Notes: a model not told the origin generated them from the letters alone. A stretch of DNA of 64,000 nt from Oscillospiraceae bacterium (GCA_015063535.1 SVTY01000010.1:1-64000); one strand, 5' to 3'; shown: positions 27,046-41,557, counted from the first letter of the stretch. Translations and numbers: made by a program.

Positions 27046-28326
27046 ATGAATTATTTTCAGATGACGACCGAGGAATTGAAGGCGGAGCAGGCTCGGCTTC
27101 AAGGACTGTATGAGGAGAAAAAGGCGCAACGCCTTTCTTTGGATCTGTCTCGGGGAAAACCCGGGGCGGATCAGCTGGATCTGATGACCGATATGCTGGC
27201 TTGCTTGCGGACGGCAGAGGATTGCTTTACCGAGGCAGGGATGGACGGACGGAACTATGGGATCCTTGACGGAATCCCCGAGGCAAAGCGGCTGTTTGCC
27301 GAGCTGTTGGGGCTTTCCCCCGAGTCGATCCTCGTGGGAGGAAATTCGTCTTTAAATTTAATGTATGATGCCGTTGCCCGTGCTATGCTTTACGGCGTTG
27401 TGGGGGGAGAGGCTCCTTGGGGAAAGCAGGGGACGGTCAAATTCCTTTGTCCCGCCCCCGGCTATGACCGCCATTTTGCCATCTGCGAGTCCTTGGGAAT
27501 TGAGATGATCCCCGTCACGATGACCGCTGCGGGCCCCGATATGGATACCGTGGAGCGGTTGGTTGCGCAGGATGCGTCGATCAAGGGAATCTGGTGCTGT
27601 CCCAAGTATTCCAATCCCGACGGCTATACCTACTCCGAAGAGACGGTACGCCGTTTGGCAAGCATGAGGACGGCGGCACCCGATTTTCGGATCTTTTGGG
27701 ATAATGCCTATGCCGTACACGAGCTGTATGCCGAAGGGGGAGATGTGTTGGCGGATATCTTTGCCGCCTGCCGTTCGTTCGGAACCGAGGACAGAGTGCT
27801 GTATTTTGCCTCTACCTCCAAGATCTCCTTCCCCGGTGCGGGAGTTGCCATTTTGGCGGCATCCGAAGCCAATCTTGCGCAGATCAAGAAGATCATGAGC
27901 GTGCAGACCATCGGACACGACAAGCTCAATCAGCTTCGTCACGTCAAATATTTCGGCAATGCGGAGAATATCCATCGGCACATGCTGAAGCTTGCCAAGG
28001 TCATCCGACCCAAGTTCGAATTGGTGGAGCGTAAGCTGAGTGAGGAACTGTCGGGAACGGGTGCGGCGACATGGACTCATCCGAAGGGTGGATATTTTAT
28101 CAGCCTGTATACGGCGGAGGGGTGCGCCAAGCGTACCTATGCTCTTTGCCGTGAGGCGGGTGTGACCCTGACAAATGTGGGCGCTACCTACCCCTATGGA
28201 AAGGATCCTGCGGACAGCAACATTCGGATCGCTCCCACCTATCCCTCCATGGAGGATCTGGCGGCAGCAATGGATGTGTTGGTCATTTGCGTGCGACTGG
28301 CGGTGCTGGAGAAGCTGTTGGGATAA
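27046..28326 (+). CDS. PLP-dependent aminotransferase class I/II
   Basis: 426 residues starting [15 protein letters not shown] after ACGGAGGC; the open frame extends further upstream, but across the promoter. Fold-type I features are visible: [61 protein letters not shown], the Asp of [11 protein letters not shown] that contacts the PLP nitrogen, and the Schiff-base Lys in [13 protein letters not shown]. The pattern resembles the Asp_aminotransf (PF12897) subgroup, often annotated as an aspartate or alanine-type aminotransferase. Amino acid specificity cannot be assigned. It has its own promoter and terminator. Confidence 0.88.
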   Translation: MNYFQMTTEELKAEQARLQGLYEEKKAQRLSLDLSRGKPGADQLDLMTDMLACLRTAEDCFTEAGMDGRNYGILDGIPEAKRLFAELLGLSPESILVGGNSSLNLMYDAVARAMLYGVVGGEAPWGKQGTVKFLCPAPGYDRHFAICESLGIEMIPVTMTAAGPDMDTVERLVAQDASIKGIWCCPKYSNPDGYTYSEETVRRLASMRTAAPDFRIFWDNAYAVHELYAEGGDVLADIFAACRSFGTEDRVLYFASTSKISFPGAGVAILAASEANLAQIKKIMSVQTIGHDKLNQLRHVKYFGNAENIHRHMLKLAKVIRPKFELVERKLSEELSGTGAATWTHPKGGYFISLYTAEGCAKRTYALCREAGVTLTNVGATYPYGKDPADSNIRIAPTYPSMEDLAAAMDVLVICVRLAVLEKLLG

Positions 28327-28341
28327 AATAATGCGTTCCAT

Positions 28342-28382
28342 AAAGCGGAGTCTCGTTTTTACGGATTCCGCTTTCATTTTAT
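28342..28382 (+). terminator. Terminator of the aminotransferase gene
   Basis: AAAGCGGA (28342-28349) pairs with TCCGCTTT (28367-28374), followed by CATTTTAT. Confidence 0.65.
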
Positions 28383-28409
28383 GATGGATGGGCAAGAAAG
28401 GAGCGGCGC

Positions 28410-29393
28410 ATGAGCAAGAAGGTGACCCAAAAAGATCAAAACCCGTATGCCTTTACCGACAGCAACAAACGGTATTATACCTATGACTATTATCTGCGTC
28501 GTACATTCGGCGGCAAGTGTGCAAAAATTCCCTTGGATGCGGGCATGACCTGTCCAAATATTGACGGACGGTGCGGTGTGGGCGGCTGTATCTATTGCTC
28601 GGGGCGGGGAAGCGGCGATTTTGCCGAATCTCCTTTGCTGGGCGTGGGAGAGCAGTATCGCCGTATGCGGGAGAAGCTGTCCGCCAAATGGTCGGTGGAG
28701 CGGTGTATTCCGTATTTTCAGGCGCATACCAATACCTATGCGCCATTGGAACGGCTTCGGGGCTTATATGAGGAAGCACTGGCACAGGAGGGTGTGGTCG
28801 GGCTGAATATTGCCACACGGGCGGATTGCCTGGGAGAGGGGATCCCCGAATATCTGGCGGAGCTTGCCGATCGGACGGTGCTGACGGTGGAGCTGGGGCT
28901 TCAGACTACCTGCGATGAGACGGCAGAGCGGATCAATCGGGGGCATACCTTTGCGGAATTTTGTCGGGGCTATGAGCGGCTGCGGCGGGCATCGGACAGG
29001 ATCGGGATTTGCGTGCATCTGATCTTCGGTCTGCCCGGGGAGGATCGGGATACGATGCTGGAAACCGTTCGGCGTGTGGCGGAGCTTCATCCCGACCAAG
29101 TAAAGCTTCATCTTTTGCATGTCCTGCGGGGAACGGCACTTGCCGAGGAATATCTGGCAGGGCGGTACACGCCGATGGAAAAAAGCGAATATGTATCGGT
29201 GACCGTCGATGCTTTGGAGCTGTTGCCGAGTGACACTGTGATCGGGCGGTTGACGGGTGACGGCATGGCGGAGGAGCTTTTGGCTCCCGACTGGAGCCGC
29301 AAAAAGGTTTCGGTCATCAATGATATCGACAAGGAGCTGTACGAAAGGGGAAGCTATCAGGGAATGCTTTGTAAGGGAGACGGAAGGCAATGA
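28410..29393 (+). CDS. TIGR01212-family radical SAM protein (YhcC-like)
   Basis: 327 residues. The opening YYTYDYYLRRTFGGKCAKIPLDAG is the signature of this family, followed by the cysteine cluster CPNIDGRCGVGGCIYC (about 47-62) that holds the 4Fe-4S cluster. Further family segments are FQAHTNTYAPLERL, LNIATRADCL, VELGLQTTCDETAERINRGH and HLIFGLPGEDRDTML. The enzyme generates a 5'-deoxyadenosyl radical from SAM; its physiological substrate is not established. Its stop overlaps the start of the next gene by 4 nt, so the two are translationally coupled. Confidence 0.9.
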   Translation: MSKKVTQKDQNPYAFTDSNKRYYTYDYYLRRTFGGKCAKIPLDAGMTCPNIDGRCGVGGCIYCSGRGSGDFAESPLLGVGEQYRRMREKLSAKWSVERCIPYFQAHTNTYAPLERLRGLYEEALAQEGVVGLNIATRADCLGEGIPEYLAELADRTVLTVELGLQTTCDETAERINRGHTFAEFCRGYERLRRASDRIGICVHLIFGLPGEDRDTMLETVRRVAELHPDQVKLHLLHVLRGTALAEEYLAGRYTPMEKSEYVSVTVDALELLPSDTVIGRLTGDGMAEELLAPDWSRKKVSVINDIDKELYERGSYQGMLCKGDGRQ

Positions 29394-30427
29394 ATATCGG
29401 TGCAACGCTTTTATATGCCATTGAGGCGGTTTTGCCTGTGGTGTTGATTATCTTTTTGGGATATTTTTTCAAACGTATCGGATTTTTTTCCGAGCAGTTC
29501 GTGGCGAGCGGCTATAAATTTTCCTTTCGGGTAGCCCTGCCTTGCTTGCTGTTTTGCAACGTATACACGATCGAAAGCATGACAGCCATTGATTTTCGGA
29601 CGGTGATCTATGCGGTGCTTGCCGTTTGTCTGATGTTTGCGCTGGGTGTGATCGCCGTTCTTTTGTTCGTTCCCGACTCACGCCAACGGGGCGTTGTGGT
29701 ACAGTGCTTTTTTCGCTCCAACAGTGCCATCGTCGGTATTTCTCTGACCGAGGCGTTGGGCGGTTCGTCGGCACTGCAATGTGTTGCGGTGCTGACCGCC
29801 TTTACCATTCCCTTGTTCAATGTGCTGGCGGTGGTGGCATTGTCGGTCTTTTCAGAAAAAAAGGAAGGAAAGCGGGGCGGTTTGTCTTCTGTCAACTGGA
29901 AGCGGATCGGGATCAATATCTTGAAAAATCCATTGATTATCGGCATTGCTCTTGGGTTTGTCTGCTTGGCAATTCGACAGATGATCCCTACCAACGCATT
30001 TGGCGTACCCGTATTTCAGCTCTCCCGTCAGCTCAAGGTTTTCTATACCGTGGTGGAATGGCTTGCCAAGATCGCCTCTCCCTTTATGCTGCTCATGCTG
30101 GGAGGACAGTTTACCTTCTCGGCGGTAAAGGGCATGAGACGGCAGATCGTTTTGGGGACGGTGGGACGGATCCTGTTGGCACCGATCCTCGGGATCGGCA
30201 TCGGGGCATTTTTGGCAAAGCTGGGGCTGATCCGCTTGGGGGCGGCGGAATATGCATCCTTTATCGCCCTGTTTGCCTCCCCTGTGGCGGTATCCTCGGC
30301 AATCATGGCAAGAGAGATGGGGAACGATGACGTGTTGGCGGGACAGCTGGTTGTTTGGACCAGTGTAGGATCGGTCTTTACGCTGTTCCTGTTTGCGTTT
30401 GTATTTCGCATGCTTGGGATATTGTAA
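29390..30427 (+). CDS. AEC (auxin efflux carrier) family transporter
   Basis: 345 residues with about ten hydrophobic helices and a short central cytoplasmic loop (SEKKEGKRGGLSSVNWKR, about 150-170), the usual AEC arrangement. N-terminal VLPVVLIIFLGYFFKRIGFFSE, FRSNSAIVGISLTEALGG and the C-terminal SPVAVSSAIMAREMGNDD are typical of the family, which moves organic anions such as malate or other small carboxylates. It overlaps the radical SAM gene by ATGA. The substrate is unknown. Confidence 0.88.
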   Translation: MNIGATLLYAIEAVLPVVLIIFLGYFFKRIGFFSEQFVASGYKFSFRVALPCLLFCNVYTIESMTAIDFRTVIYAVLAVCLMFALGVIAVLLFVPDSRQRGVVVQCFFRSNSAIVGISLTEALGGSSALQCVAVLTAFTIPLFNVLAVVALSVFSEKKEGKRGGLSSVNWKRIGINILKNPLIIGIALGFVCLAIRQMIPTNAFGVPVFQLSRQLKVFYTVVEWLAKIASPFMLLMLGGQFTFSAVKGMRRQIVLGTVGRILLAPILGIGIGAFLAKLGLIRLGAAEYASFIALFASPVAVSSAIMAREMGNDDVLAGQLVVWTSVGSVFTLFLFAFVFRMLGIL

Positions 30428-30476
30428 AGTTACTTTCGTTACGATATTTCGGCTAAAGAGGCAGAGAATAAGAAAT

Positions 30477-30499
30477 GGGCGAGCACATTGTGCTCGCCC
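30477..30499. terminator. Shared terminator of the AEC transporter and cysK
   Basis: GGGCGAGCAC (30477-30486) and GTGCTCGCCC (30490-30499) form a perfect 10-bp stem with a 3-nt loop between convergent genes. The flanks are moderately T-rich in both directions. Confidence 0.7.
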
Positions 30500-30512
30500 G
30501 CTGATTTATCTT

Positions 30513-31436
30513 TTATGAAAAGTACGGTGTGGAGAGATAGCGGTCGCCGGTATCGGGAAGCAGGCAGACGATGATCTTTTCGCTGTTCTCGGGGCGGCTT
30601 GCCAAAACCGTAGCGGCGTGTAGTGCCGCTCCTGAGGTGATCCCGCAAAGGATCCCTTCGGTTCTTGCCAGCATTCTTCCTGCCCGATACGCCTCTTCCT
30701 CGCTGACGGGAAGGATCTCGTCGATGACCGTGCGGTTGAGATTGGTGGGAACGAAATTGGCACCGATGCCTTGCAGACCGTGTGCGCCTGTCCGTCCTTC
30801 GGACAGGAGAGGGGAGGCAGATGGCTCGACCGCCACGATGCGGATGGCGGGATTTTGAGATTTCAGATACTCTCCCACGCCGCTTAGTGTTCCGCCTGTT
30901 CCCACACCTGCAACGAACAGATCAATTTTTCCGTCGGTGTCCCTCCAAATTTCTGGACCGGTGGAGGTTCTGTGCGCCGACGGATTGGCGGGGTTGTCGA
31001 ACTGAGAGGGGATGAAGCTGTGGGGCAGAGAAGCGGCAAGCTCTTCCGCTTTGTCAATGGCTCCCTGCATTCCTTTCGCCCCTTCGGTAAGAACAAGCTC
31101 CGCTCCGTACATGGAGAGCAGCTTGCGCCTCTCTATGCTCATGGTTTCGGGCATGGTGAGGATCACGCGGTAGCCACGTGCGGCGGCAAGGGCGGCAAGT
31201 CCGATCCCCGTGTTGCCGCTGGTGGGCTCAATGATGACAGAATCCTTCGTCAAAAGCCCTCGCCGCTCTGCATCGTCGAGCATTGCGGCGGCGATACGAT
31301 CCTTGGCACTTCCGGCGGGATTGAGATATTCCAATTTACAAAGAATGCGGGCGGACAAATTGTTTTTTTGGCAATAGCGTTCTATATCGAGCAGGGGCGT
31401 GTTGCCCACCAGCTCGTCGATGCTTCGGCAGATCAT
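30513..31436 (-). CDS. cysK: Cysteine synthase A (O-acetylserine sulfhydrylase)
   Basis: 307 residues from the ATG at 31436, preceded by ACAGGAGG. PLP Lys45 lies in NPAGSAKDRIA; SGNTGIGLAALAAARGY binds substrate, and GVGTGGTLSGVGEYL with the late GITSGAAL loop binds the PLP phosphate. The enzyme makes L-cysteine from O-acetyl-L-serine and sulfide in the cytoplasm. The canonical substrate loop TSGNTG is intact. CysK and related synthases (CBS-like) are close, but the length and the lack of a CBS domain favour CysK. Confidence 0.92.
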   Translation of the reverse strand: MICRSIDELVGNTPLLDIERYCQKNNLSARILCKLEYLNPAGSAKDRIAAAMLDDAERRGLLTKDSVIIEPTSGNTGIGLAALAAARGYRVILTMPETMSIERRKLLSMYGAELVLTEGAKGMQGAIDKAEELAASLPHSFIPSQFDNPANPSAHRTSTGPEIWRDTDGKIDLFVAGVGTGGTLSGVGEYLKSQNPAIRIVAVEPSASPLLSEGRTGAHGLQGIGANFVPTNLNRTVIDEILPVSEEEAYRAGRMLARTEGILCGITSGAALHAATVLASRPENSEKIIVCLLPDTGDRYLSTPYFS

Positions 31437-31473
31437 GGGATAACCTCCTGTATGGAAAATGAAAGTAAAATAA

Positions 31474-31502
31474 CCGTACATAGCGGTGAGAACTATGTAC
31501 GG
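31474..31502 (-). terminator. Terminator of rpsT
   Basis: CCGTACATAG (31474-31483) and CTATGTACGG (31493-31502) form a perfect 10-bp stem. Read on the minus strand it is followed by TTATTTTACTTT, just after the rpsT stop. Confidence 0.8.
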
Positions 31503-31508
31503 CTATCA

Positions 31509-31769
31509 TTACATATTGTTCAGGGCCTTTGTGAACTGGCTCTTTTTGCGAGCGGCAGCATTCTTGTGAATGATTCCGCGAGCGGCAGCCTGGTCGATCT
31601 TCTTGACAGCGATCTTGTAGGTCGTCTGAGCAAGAGCGGTATCGCCTGCAGCAACGGCAGCCTGATACTTCTTCATATCGGTCTTCAGCTGAGTGCGGAA
31701 CATTTTGTTCTGCATTGCCTTGGTTTGGTTGACCAGAACACGCTTCTTTGCACTTTTAATATTCGGCAT
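31509..31769 (-). CDS. rpsT: Small ribosomal subunit protein S20
   Basis: 86 residues, highly basic, with the S20 pattern: MPNIKSAKKRVLVNQTKAMQNKMFRTQLKT at the start and AARGIIHKNAAARKKSQFTKAL near the end. It binds 16S rRNA in the body of the 30S subunit. It has its own promoter and terminator and faces away from rpoB. A GGAGG site lies before the ATG. Confidence 0.96.
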   Translation of the reverse strand: MPNIKSAKKRVLVNQTKAMQNKMFRTQLKTDMKKYQAAVAAGDTALAQTTYKIAVKKIDQAAARGIIHKNAAARKKSQFTKALNNM

Positions 31770-31850
31770 TGATTTTCACCTCCGTTAAAGATGTTGGACC
31801 ATGACGGTGCGCATGAGAGGGTACGCTCCGTATCATTCATACAGTTATAT

Positions 31851-31879
31851 ATGATACCACAAATCCGATTCGATTGCAA
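31851..31879 (-). promoter_or_regulatory. Promoter of rpsT
   Basis: On the minus strand TTGCAA (31874-31879), a 17-nt spacer and TATCAT (31851-31856). It is divergent from the rpoB promoter about 165 bp away. Confidence 0.75.
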
Positions 31880-32044
31880 TAGGTTTTTGAAAAAAATTCC
31901 GAAAATTTTAAAAAAAGAAAAAATACATGCCTCGAAGAGCGACTCTCAGGAGGCACAAGGAAAGGAAAATGAGAGGAAAAGGAGATGAATTTGGCACGTT
32001 TTCTGTCGAAATAAAAAATTATTCGTTTTTTTTGAAAAAAGAAC

Positions 32045-32073
32045 TTGACAAACCTTGACAATCGTGCTATAAT
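32045..32073 (+). promoter_or_regulatory. Promoter of rpoBC
   Basis: Perfect TTGACA at 32045-32050 and perfect TATAAT at 32068-32073 with a 17-nt spacer. A second TTGACA sits at 32055-32060, too close to the -10 to be used. A leader of about 165 nt follows before the rpoB start; no recognisable ribosomal-protein binding structure was identified in it. Confidence 0.9.
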
Positions 32074-32247
32074 TATAAACTGCATTATAATTGCTTATTA
32101 TGCCCTGTTGAAGATTTGACGTATAAATGGCGGAAAAATTTTTCGATATTTATATAATACACGGTCTTGGCGGGACAGAGTGAGCGGAACATTCGCAACG
32201 GGTCGAATACGGGGCGGATGATTACTTTGAATGGAGTGATTGAAAGA

Positions 32248-35200
32248 ATGGTCAACGTAAAAGAGCAGAAGCTTGGTCAGAACACGAGAAAGAGTTTTGC
32301 AAAATCCAATTTTTCGTGCGAACTTCCGAACCTGGTCGAAGTGCAAACCAAATCCTTCAAGTGGTTTTTGGAAGAGGGATTGATGGAGGTGCTGCGGGAT
32401 GTATCGCCGATCACGGACCACTCGGATAATCTGGTGATCGAGTTCGTTTCGTATTCCATCGATCAGAAGCCAAAGTACACGGTAGAGGAATGCAAGGAGC
32501 GGGACGCAAACTATGCGGCTCCTCTGAAGGTCAACGTCCGTCTGACAAATAAGGCAACGGGCGAGGTCAAGCAGACCGATATCTTTATGGGTGATTTCCC
32601 CATTATGACCGAAACGGGTACCTTTGTCATCAACGGAGCGGAGCGAGTGATCGTTTCTCAGATCATCCGTTCTCCCGGTATGTATTATGCCGATGCCATC
32701 GACAAATCGGGCAAGGAGACTTACAGTGCAACCATTATCCCCTATCGGGGCGCATGGTTGGAGTATGAGGTGGATGCCACAGGTGTTATGTATGTTCGGA
32801 TCGACAAGACCCGTAAGGTTCCGCTGACCATGTTTATCCGTGCCTTGGGGATCGAATCCCGTGAGGAGATCTACGGACTGTTTGGAGAGGAGGAGCTGCT
32901 GTCTCTGACCTTTGACAAGGATGAGAGCGAGATGCTGGCACTGCACAACAATTCCACGCCCGGCGTGGAGGCTCTGAAGGAGATCTACAAGAAGCTCCGT
33001 CCCGGTGAGCCTGCGCTCATCGAGCCTGCTCAGGCACTGATCCGCAACTATTTCTTCGATGCCAAGCGGTACGACATTGCCAATGTGGGTCGGTATAAGT
33101 TTGACAAGAAGCTGGCTCTTCACGCCAGAATTCGCGGACATGTGCTGGCGGAGGATGTGGTAAGCCCGCTGACCGGCGAGCTGCTGTATGAAAAGGGAAC
33201 TCTGCTGAACAACGAAATGGCACATGCCATCGAGAGCGCCGGTGTCAATGTTGCGATGCTTCAGATGGACAACGGTCAAATCGTGAAGGTCTTCTCCAAC
33301 AACACCATTTATCCCGAGGATGTGCTGGGCTATGATCTGAAGGACTGCGGTGTAAGCGAAAAGGCGAAGCTGCCGGTTCTCTTGGAGATCATGGAGCAGT
33401 GCGGACAGGATGAGGAAGCCGTCAAGGCGATGGCGAAGGAGAGAATTGCCGAGCTGTGTCCCAAGCATATCACCAAGGACGATATTTTTGCTTCCATCAA
33501 CTATATGCTGAACTTGGTTCACGGAGTGGGCTCGGTGGATGATATCGACCATTTGGGCAACCGTCGGATCCGTTCGGTCGGTGAGCAGCTTCAGAATCAG
33601 CTCCGTATCGGCTTTACCCGTATGGATAAGATCATCAAGGAGCGCATGACCATTCAGGACAACGAAAAGTTGACCCCCGGTGCGCTCATCAATATCAAGC
33701 CTGTGACCACGGTCATCCGTGAGTTCTTCGGCTCCTCTCAGCTGTCTCAGTTCATGGATCAGAACAACCCGTTGGCAGAGCTGACCCACAAGCGCCGTTT
33801 GTCGGCACTGGGCCCCGGCGGTCTGTCCCGTGAGAGAGCTTCCTTCGACGTTCGTGACGTACACTATACCCACTATGGCCGTATGTGTCCCATCGAGACC
33901 CCCGAAGGTCCCAACATCGGTCTGATCTCGTATCTGACCACCTATGCAAAGATCAATGATTACGGCTTCATCGAGGCCCCCTACCGCCGCATCGTGGACG
34001 GCGTGGTGACCGATGAGGTGGTATATATGACCGCTGATAAAGAGGATAACTTTATCATCGTTCCCGCCAACGAGCCGTTGGATGAAAACAATCGGTTTGT
34101 TAATGCCCGTGTGACTGCCAGAGACAAGGGTGAGTTCGTGGAAAAGACCCCGACAGAGGTAGACTTTATGGATATCTCGCCCAAGATGGTCGTTTCGGTG
34201 GCAACCGCCATGATCCCCTTCCTGGAGAACGACGACAACTCCCGTGCGCTGATGGGATCGAACATGCAGAAGCAGGCAGTGCCGCTGATGGTGACCGACA
34301 GCCCCATTGTCGGAACGGGTATGGAATACCGAGCCGCTGTGGATTCGGGCGTTGTGATCCTTGCCAAGAACGACGGCTACGTGGAAAAGGTCGATGCGAC
34401 CAAGATCGTAGTGGCTTGCGAGGACGGACACAAGGATGTATATGAGCTGATCAAGTTTAAAAAGACCAACCAGGGAACCTGTTTCAATCAGCGTCCCGTG
34501 GTCAAGTTTGGCGAAAAGGTCACGGCAGGGCAGGTCATTGCCGACGGTCCCGCTACCAGCAACGGAGAGATCTCCTTGGGTAAGAATGCTCTCATCGGCT
34601 TTATGACGTGGGAGGGCTACAACTACGAGGACGCCGTTCTGCTGAATGAGCGGTTGGTCAGAGATGACGTATATACCTCTCTCCATATTGAGGAATACAC
34701 CCATGAGGCGAGAGATACCAAGCTCGGACCGGAGGAGATCACCAGAGAGATCCCCAATGTGGGCGAGGATGCCTTGAAGGATCTGAATGCCGAGGGTATC
34801 ATCAAGAAGGGTACCGAGGTCAGAGCCGGGGATATTCTGGTCGGAAAGATCACGCCCAAGGGCGAGACCGAGCTGACCGCCGAGGAGCGGCTGCTCCGTG
34901 CGATCTTCGGTGAGAAGGCAAGAGAGGTGAGAGATACCTCCCTCCGTCTGCCTCACGGTGAATCGGGTATCGTTGTGGATGTCAAGGTGTTCTCTCATGA
35001 GCATAACGATGACATTCCCGCCGGTGTGAACAAGGTCGTTCGTGTGTATATCGCACAGAAGAGAAAGATCTCCGTGGGAGACAAGATGGCAGGACGTCAC
35101 GGAAACAAGGGTGTCGTTTCCCGTATCATGCCTCCCGAGGATATGCCCTTCCTTGCTGACGGTACCCCGCTGGATATCGTGCTGAACCCCTTGGGCGTGC

Positions 35201-36141
35201 CTTCCCGTATGAACATCGGACAGGTGCTGGAGGTTCACTTGGGAATTGCCGCCAGAAAGCTTGGCTGGAAGATCATGACCCCTGTCTTTGACGGAGCCAA
35301 CGAGAAGGAGATCATCGAATGCCTGCGGATGGCAGGCAATTGCAGACGGATCCTTCCCGGTGAGAACGTGGACGGCAAGGAGCTGTTTATGGAGACCGAG
35401 GATGCAGAGGGCAACAAGGACTTGGTTCGCATTGATGCCGAGGATCGAAAGGATCCCGAAAAGATGGCAGAGCTGATGGCGACGGGTCTTGTGCGTGTCA
35501 TCGACGGTAAGACCATTCTGTACGATGGCCGTACCGGCGAGCCCTTCGATAACCCTGTTACCGTAGGTATCATGTATTATCTGAAGCTGCATCACCTGGT
35601 CGATGATAAGATCCACGCCCGTTCCAACGGTCCGTACTCTCTCGTTACGCAGCAGCCCTTGGGCGGTAAGGCTCAATTCGGCGGTCAGCGGTTCGGAGAG
35701 ATGGAGGTCTGGGCACTTGAGGCATACGGTGCCGCATATACGTTGCAGGAGATCCTGACTGTCAAGTCCGACGATATCAACGGACGTCGGAAGGCGTATG
35801 AGGCAATCATCAAGGGACAGAATATCCCCACGCCCGGTGTACCCGAATCCTTTAAGGTCTTGGTCAAAGAGCTTCAGTCGTTGGCACTTAATATCCGTGT
35901 GCTGGATAAGAACGGCGAGGAGATCCAGTTGTCTACCCTGTGTCAGGAGGAGGAGGTCACTCCTTACGCAAACCGCGCAGAGGAAGCGATGCTGGACGAT
36001 ATGCTCGACAACACGGTGGAGACCGATGAGCTGGATGATTCCTTCCTGATCGACGATGCCGAGGACGGCGATTCGATGTTCGGGGATGAGGACGATCTGG
36101 ACGACGTATTTCAGAAATACGATGACGATGAGAATATGTAA
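32248..36141 (+). CDS. rpoB: DNA-directed RNA polymerase subunit beta
   Basis: 1297 residues from [20 protein letters not shown], which matches the usual Clostridia N-terminus; in-frame codons upstream (32167, 32218) give a non-conserved extension. The rifampicin-region segment [20 protein letters not shown] and [18 protein letters not shown] is wild-type in form. [34 protein letters not shown] and [20 protein letters not shown] are the other universal blocks. The C-terminus ends in a long Asp/Glu tail. It forms the catalytic core with beta-prime, encoded 19 nt downstream. It is not preceded by rplKAJL, its usual operon partners. Confidence 0.97.
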   Translation: MVNVKEQKLGQNTRKSFAKSNFSCELPNLVEVQTKSFKWFLEEGLMEVLRDVSPITDHSDNLVIEFVSYSIDQKPKYTVEECKERDANYAAPLKVNVRLTNKATGEVKQTDIFMGDFPIMTETGTFVINGAERVIVSQIIRSPGMYYADAIDKSGKETYSATIIPYRGAWLEYEVDATGVMYVRIDKTRKVPLTMFIRALGIESREEIYGLFGEEELLSLTFDKDESEMLALHNNSTPGVEALKEIYKKLRPGEPALIEPAQALIRNYFFDAKRYDIANVGRYKFDKKLALHARIRGHVLAEDVVSPLTGELLYEKGTLLNNEMAHAIESAGVNVAMLQMDNGQIVKVFSNNTIYPEDVLGYDLKDCGVSEKAKLPVLLEIMEQCGQDEEAVKAMAKERIAELCPKHITKDDIFASINYMLNLVHGVGSVDDIDHLGNRRIRSVGEQLQNQLRIGFTRMDKIIKERMTIQDNEKLTPGALINIKPVTTVIREFFGSSQLSQFMDQNNPLAELTHKRRLSALGPGGLSRERASFDVRDVHYTHYGRMCPIETPEGPNIGLISYLTTYAKINDYGFIEAPYRRIVDGVVTDEVVYMTADKEDNFIIVPANEPLDENNRFVNARVTARDKGEFVEKTPTEVDFMDISPKMVVSVATAMIPFLENDDNSRALMGSNMQKQAVPLMVTDSPIVGTGMEYRAAVDSGVVILAKNDGYVEKVDATKIVVACEDGHKDVYELIKFKKTNQGTCFNQRPVVKFGEKVTAGQVIADGPATSNGEISLGKNALIGFMTWEGYNYEDAVLLNERLVRDDVYTSLHIEEYTHEARDTKLGPEEITREIPNVGEDALKDLNAEGIIKKGTEVRAGDILVGKITPKGETELTAEERLLRAIFGEKAREVRDTSLRLPHGESGIVVDVKVFSHEHNDDIPAGVNKVVRVYIAQKRKISVGDKMAGRHGNKGVVSRIMPPEDMPFLADGTPLDIVLNPLGVPSRMNIGQVLEVHLGIAARKLGWKIMTPVFDGANEKEIIECLRMAGNCRRILPGENVDGKELFMETEDAEGNKDLVRIDAEDRKDPEKMAELMATGLVRVIDGKTILYDGRTGEPFDNPVTVGIMYYLKLHHLVDDKIHARSNGPYSLVTQQPLGGKAQFGGQRFGEMEVWALEAYGAAYTLQEILTVKSDDINGRRKAYEAIIKGQNIPTPGVPESFKVLVKELQSLALNIRVLDKNGEEIQLSTLCQEEEVTPYANRAEEAMLDDMLDNTVETDELDDSFLIDDAEDGDSMFGDEDDLDDVFQKYDDDENM

Positions 36142-36160
36142 TGAATGAAGGAGAACAGCT

Positions 36161-39760
<3,600 letters not shown>

Positions 39761-39785
39761 TCGGACAGCTTCTGACTATCAATCC

Positions 39786-39819
39786 AAAAGAACCCATTGC
39801 TTTGGCAATGGGTTCTTTT
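39786..39819 (+). terminator. Terminator of rpoBC
   Basis: Arms 39786-39800 and 39805-39819 form a perfect 15-bp stem with a TTTG loop; the 3' arm ends in TTTT. Confidence 0.9.
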
Positions 39820-39840
39820 CTGTTAATTCAAAAAAAACTC

Positions 39841-39869
39841 TTGACAATGTGACGGTTTTGTGATATGAT
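39841..39869 (+). promoter_or_regulatory. Promoter of the 545-residue membrane protein gene
   Basis: Perfect TTGACA at 39841-39846, a 17-nt spacer and TATGAT at 39864-39869. Confidence 0.8.
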
Positions 39870-39904
39870 TAAAATAACTACTACATACAATTGGGAGGAA
39901 TATC

Positions 39905-41542
39905 ATGTTTAGCAAGGCTTTGGCACGGGTATTGCCCGGGAAGGTATTGATGTTCATTCAGAATATCGTTTGTCTTTTGTTGATCTTGGTTATGTGCGTT
40001 ATGAGTTTCGGTACGATCTTTACTGTTCGGATCGAGCTGAGTGACGGTATGCAGGGAACCTTGGACGAGATCATTCGAGTCGCAACCCCGGAGGGCAGTG
40101 AGGCAAGTCTCGTAATTCCCGAGAAAATTGATGTGAGTCTGCCTTATATTGTTCAATCGACGGGCAAGATCATTGGCAGCGCCAAAAATCTGATGACGCT
40201 GTGGAATGATGTGCAGGAGCTTCAACGGTCGGCAAACTCCCTCAAGGACAGAAAGGATGAATTGGACAGTACGGCAAGTGATCTCAATAGCGCCAAGGAA
40301 GAGGGGCTTGCGGGGGCAGAGGGCGTTCAGAACGAGTTGACGAACGTGCAAAATGAAATGGACGGCGTTCAAAAGGATCTGGACGAGGTAGAGGCAAAGC
40401 TGGAAAAGGTAAAGAATGATCTGCGGAGCATGATTACGCAGGAGCTTGTCAGTGTTCTTGCGTTGGCATTTACCTTGGTTTCGTGCTTTGGCAGCAATAT
40501 GCTTCTTGCTCTCAGTTATATTTTCTTGTTGTGTATGGTTGTCACCATTCCTCTAACGGCGGTGATTCAGACCCTTATTGCGCTTATTTCCTTCTTTTCG
40601 AGAGTGACTCGTCCTGAGCGGGCGTTTCACCGTGTGGCACGCTCCTTTGCGGGGATCTTCGGTCTGCTTCCCTTGATTCTCATTGTGAAGCTATTGGTGC
40701 CGAGCGTACAGTTAGGATACGGCGTATGGGGCGTTTTGGCGTGTGTCGTTGCGGGGCTGGTCATCAGTCTGATGGCGGCGAGACTGAAATATTACGAAAA
40801 GTCCGATTTCAAGTATCTGAATGTGTTGCAGATCGTTTCGGCATGCAGTGTAGGCGGCTTTTTGCTGTTCTTCTTTACGATGCTGAAGTCCGGTGTGGTA
40901 GGAGGGATCGTAGAGCGATTCGGAACCTATCAGGCAAGCACATCGACCATGAAATATCTGACTTGGGGAATGATTGCACTGTTCTTTGTGACGTTGGTCA
41001 TGACCTTTGATTACATGATCCATGTCTTTACCCGTTTTGCCTGCATGTCCAAGAGCCGTTCGGACAAACATATTGTGCTGGCATCCATTCATATGCTGAC
41101 GGCGATTTTGCCGATGGTTCTGATGCTGACCGAATTCGGTTTGGCTCTGACGGGACGTGCGCTGGTGTATTTCATTTTGGCATCGGTGGGTCTTGTGCTG
41201 ATGCTGGCGGCGGAGATCGTTCAAACGGTGCTTGACAAAACCATGTGCGGTGAGGTCAGTAAGGAGCGCAAGCGTGCCATTGTGACAGGCGGATATGTCT
41301 ATGTGGAGGAACAGGGCGCGGAGGCGGAAGAAGCCCCTGCGGAGGCGGCTCCTGAGGAGGTACCTGCTGCGGAGCTTCCTGCTTCGGAAGATGCTGTGGA
41401 GGAATTGCCTGCTGAGGAGATTTCCGAAGAAGCTGTGGAGGAAACGGCGGAGGAATCTGTTGCGGAACCCTCGTCTGCCGACGAAGGCTTGGAGGAATCA
41501 TCGGAAGAAAAAGCTCCTGTTGAGGAAGAAAATACGCTGTAA
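39905..41542 (+). CDS. Multi-spanning membrane protein with coiled coil and acidic tail, unknown function
   Basis: 545 residues, family not recognised. There is a membrane helix at about 14-37, then a non-membrane region (about 38-180) with a coiled coil at about 105-180 (LKDRKDELDSTASDLNSAKEE and on to LDEVEAKLEKVKNDLRSM). About eight further hydrophobic helices lie between 183 and 450. The final 85-90 residues are almost entirely Glu, Ala, Pro and Ser in repeating EE(A/V) steps. A long coiled coil next to a helical bundle recalls YhgE/Pip-type proteins, but no family motif is seen. It has a strong promoter and terminator of its own. Confidence 0.7.
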   Translation: MFSKALARVLPGKVLMFIQNIVCLLLILVMCVMSFGTIFTVRIELSDGMQGTLDEIIRVATPEGSEASLVIPEKIDVSLPYIVQSTGKIIGSAKNLMTLWNDVQELQRSANSLKDRKDELDSTASDLNSAKEEGLAGAEGVQNELTNVQNEMDGVQKDLDEVEAKLEKVKNDLRSMITQELVSVLALAFTLVSCFGSNMLLALSYIFLLCMVVTIPLTAVIQTLIALISFFSRVTRPERAFHRVARSFAGIFGLLPLILIVKLLVPSVQLGYGVWGVLACVVAGLVISLMAARLKYYEKSDFKYLNVLQIVSACSVGGFLLFFFTMLKSGVVGGIVERFGTYQASTSTMKYLTWGMIALFFVTLVMTFDYMIHVFTRFACMSKSRSDKHIVLASIHMLTAILPMVLMLTEFGLALTGRALVYFILASVGLVLMLAAEIVQTVLDKTMCGEVSKERKRAIVTGGYVYVEEQGAEAEEAPAEAAPEEVPAAELPASEDAVEELPAEEISEEAVEETAEESVAEPSSADEGLEESSEEKAPVEEENTL

Positions 41543-41557
41543 AATCTATAAAAAGAG

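Noticed and set aside
32098-35676. A 1192-codon open frame antisense to rpoB
   Set aside because: It mirrors the sense gene; strong codon bias in highly expressed genes leaves few antisense stops, and it lacks a ribosome site and any recognisable domain.
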